DNA from: Bacteroidetes bacterium UBA2475
Lineage (GTDB): Bacteria; Bacteroidota; Bacteroidia; B-17B0; Aurantibacillaceae
Assembly (NCBI GenBank): GCA_002342065.1
Contig: DDPF01000004.1
Span: 186,001-250,000, forward strand
DNA length: 64,000 nucleotides
Direction: 5' to 3'
The notes beneath the pieces were generated by a model that ran no database searches, was not told where the DNA came from, and saw nothing but the letters and a program-made list of their open reading frames with translations. The translations under genes and the position numbers were made by a program. Below are positions 61,692 to 64,000 of the stretch, one piece after another (position 1 is the first letter of the stretch; every line of letters starts with the position of its first letter).

Positions 61692-64000
61692 TTATAATGC
61701 TAACTGAAATCCGAATTTAAGTCCGAAATTATCGATGTTACGATCTAATTGATAATTTAAACGCCAGAAAGCATCGACCCTAAATACTTTAAAGATGTTC
61801 TCTACACCAATACTTGCTTCAGCATAAGGACCTTTATCAAGTGAAGAAAGTGTGCTTGGAAATAAAAGCGGCGTGCGGTTCTTATCGTTTACAGTTCCCC
61901 AAACTGTTTTTAATGTTGCTACTTCGCGCCATTTTAGTTTACGTAATAACGGTACTTTGTTTAAGAATAATCCCTCAAAGTGATGGAACAAGGATGCTGA
62001 TATGAATTGATCGCTTACGAACTCATAATTCTTCATCATATTAAAAGCAGCGTAATCGTAAATATACGTTTGGTTACCGCCGTGTAATTCCATTATCGGG
62101 TAAGGTACAACGCCCCAGATCTTTCCTCCTTCGATGATATAATCTGTGTATCCTAATATTGGTGTAATGCGGATCCTGTCGCTAACATTTATTACTAATT
62201 TGTGATAATCGTACTCGCCTTTAAACGCGTTTTGTAACGACTTAGCATAATTCACCTGCACAATTGGATATTTGGTGCCAATAGATAATCGTTCAAAACC
62301 TTCGCCAACATATTTTTCTTTCCATGCGAATCTTACATTGAGGCGGGCCTCTGTATTATTAATACTTTCGCGCTCTCCAACAACGCCATCTCTTTTTACA
62401 TACTGATATTTGTTTGTACCAAGTGCAGTAAATTGACGGCCGGTAATACTCGTTTTCGTTGTTAGACCCGGGAACCATTGTCGTTCATAATAAACATCTA
62501 CCTTATCTACCCGGGTTAAATTTGTAAGCGGGCTCGATCTGAAAATGGAAGCTAACACATTATCCTGAGAAAAGCCGTTTGTGCTCTGTCCTAAAATTTC
62601 GTTATCACTTTTATAATTGGCGCCAACAATTTGCCGTGTGGGTTTCTTCGTTAAAAAACTTTTAAAGCCTAATGCATATTTCCATCTTTCATCCAACAAA
62701 CCATAAGCCACGTAACCATTCAACTCATACCACTTACTAAATTTTTCGCTCGTACGTCCGCCAAATCTTAATCGCATACCCTCTACCCTATTGTAAGAAA
62801 CCAAATTTGAATAAGGACCTATCTCAAAATTATTTACTTTTTTATACCCTGCAACTAACAAATAAAAAACATCTACCCATGTTTTATAAATAGGTAATGA
62901 TTGAATGGTGTCTATCATTTTAAAGATCTTCAATTCGCGCTGTGTTAGGCTATCATGGCGATTGGCGGCCCAAAATTCATCCGACATTTTTGTAGCGCCA
63001 TCTTCAACAATAATCTTATCTGCAAATTCGTAAAACTTATCTTCTTTAGGATCGTTCAATTTTATTTTTTTGTAGGATGTTGTTTTTCTTCCATAAAAAC
63101 CAATTGCTTTTTTTGTTGGCGCAAAATCAATAACCAACCTGTCTTTACTTAAGAACCAAACACTATCTGTATAAGAAAACTCTTGTATAACGTTTACGCT
63201 ATTAATAAAATTTATGTTGGCGTCTTTTGGCAAGCTCATTTCTAAACGCTTTACGCCCCAGGTTGTATCGGCTATCCAGATGTTGCCGGTAAAACTTAAT
63301 TCCTGAACCCGTTTTGGTTTAAAACGAATATGATAAATATATTGGTTGTTCTCAAAGGCACTATCTTCTAAATAATATTTATAATAAAACAAGCCATTCT
63401 CGCTAACGGGGCTTGGCATTTGTTTGTTGAATACTAAAATATTGTTATCGTAAATATTTATATTCTGGTACATATCGCCCAAAACCTGCGATACGCTTGC
63501 GTTCTCAAGTCCCGTAATTTTACTGGCAATAACAACTTCTTTTTTTCGTGTTGGATTTTTTTTGTAATAGAATTGTGAAAGGTTCTCTATAATAAAGAAA
63601 GGTAGCGAAGGTTTTTCGCCGCTAAAACTACTATCAACATTATCAAAAACAAAAGCAATAGGTTTAAGGATCTTTTTGTCGCGCATTTCTTTTGGTATGC
63701 GGTTAAGATCAAACTCTAATTTATTGTAGGTTTCGTATTCATACGATGCTAAATTATTTTTATCATTTTTTACTTTTTGCTTTACACAATTTCGAATGAT
63801 ACGATGCGCGGGATTTTCGCCCGCTTTAATAACTACTTCATCAAGAGAGAGGCCGCCCACACTTTCTAAAGGAAAATTAATATCCTGCACCATTAAATTT
63901 TTGTTAATGGGTCTCGCAAGGCGCTTGTAACCTACATATAAAGCAACAATAGAGTCGCCAAGTTTTGATGTTTCTATAATAAAGTTACCGTCAAAATCGG
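61692..64000 (-). CDS. DUF5686-family outer membrane protein with carboxypeptidase-regulatory-like domain, 5' end outside the window
   Basis: At least 768 residues are visible, running past the right edge, so the start is not in the window. The visible N-terminal part (DFDGNFIIETSKLGDSIVALYVGYKR) is the end of a carboxypeptidase D regulatory-like Ig domain. Then LDEVVIKAGENPAHRIIRNC and following sequence match the DUF5686 family: a long periplasmic/beta-barrel protein found with TonB-type architecture in Bacteroidota, ending in a barrel strand (DNFGLKFGFQLAL). The ATG at 63893 is internal. Probably an outer-membrane protein; ligand unknown. It is upstream of lptB on the same strand. Confidence 0.87.
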   Translation of the reverse strand, partial: DFDGNFIIETSKLGDSIVALYVGYKRLARPINKNLMVQDINFPLESVGGLSLDEVVIKAGENPAHRIIRNCVKQKVKNDKNNLASYEYETYNKLEFDLNRIPKEMRDKKILKPIAFVFDNVDSSFSGEKPSLPFFIIENLSQFYYKKNPTRKKEVVIASKITGLENASVSQVLGDMYQNINIYDNNILVFNKQMPSPVSENGLFYYKYYLEDSAFENNQYIYHIRFKPKRVQELSFTGNIWIADTTWGVKRLEMSLPKDANINFINSVNVIQEFSYTDSVWFLSKDRLVIDFAPTKKAIGFYGRKTTSYKKIKLNDPKEDKFYEFADKIIVEDGATKMSDEFWAANRHDSLTQRELKIFKMIDTIQSLPIYKTWVDVFYLLVAGYKKVNNFEIGPYSNLVSYNRVEGMRLRFGGRTSEKFSKWYELNGYVAYGLLDERWKYALGFKSFLTKKPTRQIVGANYKSDNEILGQSTNGFSQDNVLASIFRSSPLTNLTRVDKVDVYYERQWFPGLTTKTSITGRQFTALGTNKYQYVKRDGVVGERESINNTEARLNVRFAWKEKYVGEGFERLSIGTKYPIVQVNYAKSLQNAFKGEYDYHKLVINVSDRIRITPILGYTDYIIEGGKIWGVVPYPIMELHGGNQTYIYDYAAFNMMKNYEFVSDQFISASLFHHFEGLFLNKVPLLRKLKWREVATLKTVWGTVNDKNRTPLLFPSTLSSLDKGPYAEASIGVENIFKVFRVDAFWRLNYQLDRNIDNFGLKFGFQLAL

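Overview
The window looks like chromosome of a low-GC member of the Bacteroidota, broadly Flavobacteriia- or Sphingobacteriia-like. The signs are: at least seven secreted proteins ending in a type IX secretion (T9SS) C-terminal sorting domain (a YPNP motif, then a short beta-rich module), two PorP/SprF-family proteins, LytS/LytT signalling with TPR sensors, DUF5606 and DUF5686 proteins, and promoter-like sites of the TTTG-N18-TAnnTTTG type used by this phylum. There is no sign of phage, plasmid, transposase or CRISPR. One tRNA gene (Ala, GGC) is present.

Layout. 1-4350: 3' end of a fatty-acid desaturase, a convergent secreted protein, a TPR histidine kinase and LytTR regulator overlapping by 4 bp, and an 88-codon orphan. 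4449-12845: an adhesin-like SBBP/Ig-repeat T9SS cargo protein, a second propeller-like cargo protein, and three small secreted or lipoprotein genes. 12856-20694: photolyase, ECF sigma factor, lysS, a lipoprotein, a Kelch T9SS protein, a DUF5606 protein and aminopeptidase P. 20741-30098: tandem PorP/SprF paralogues, a CASTOR/POLLUX-like channel, dipeptidyl peptidase IV, a DUF5819-like membrane protein, a patatin and an M3 peptidase. 30186-37033: a tight minus-strand run of four T9SS cargo genes that begins with a metzincin/beta-helix protein. 37316-44517: a phospholipase D lipoprotein, then a three-gene minus-strand unit led by a giant TANFOR/zincin/lipase-like protein. 44600-55542: gcvP, a TPR-SpoIIE phosphatase, a bactofilin-like protein, a DEAD-box helicase, tRNA-Ala, a MORN-repeat protein, gcvT and thiolase. 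55661-64000: rsgA, a small membrane protein, then a minus-strand run of DUF5686 outer-membrane protein (incomplete), lptB, a propeller-SpoIIE sensor and an XTP/dITP pyrophosphatase.

How the genes work together. Housekeeping functions (lysS, gcvP/gcvT, rsgA, lptB, XTP pyrophosphatase, tRNA) are interleaved with cell-surface and signalling genes. gcvP and gcvT lie about 6 kb apart on the same strand rather than in one operon. The T9SS cargo genes depend on a secretion machine that is not in this window.

The most unusual locus is 38896-44517. A signal-peptide protein carries a TANFOR domain, an HELAH zincin motif and a C-terminal serine-hydrolase-like motif, has no canonical start codon, and is followed 4 bp later by a lipoprotein and then by a membrane protein. 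The arrangement resembles a polymorphic toxin with candidate immunity genes. That reading is inference. Other notable items are a 10-codon fossil of a second SpoIIE gene next to a CCTTCGACTCCGCTCAGG-type element, a small protein joining an OB-like head to a bactofilin-like solenoid, and a perfect 16-bp palindrome at 37248-37263. No intergenic stretch exceeds 300 bases; the two longest are described.
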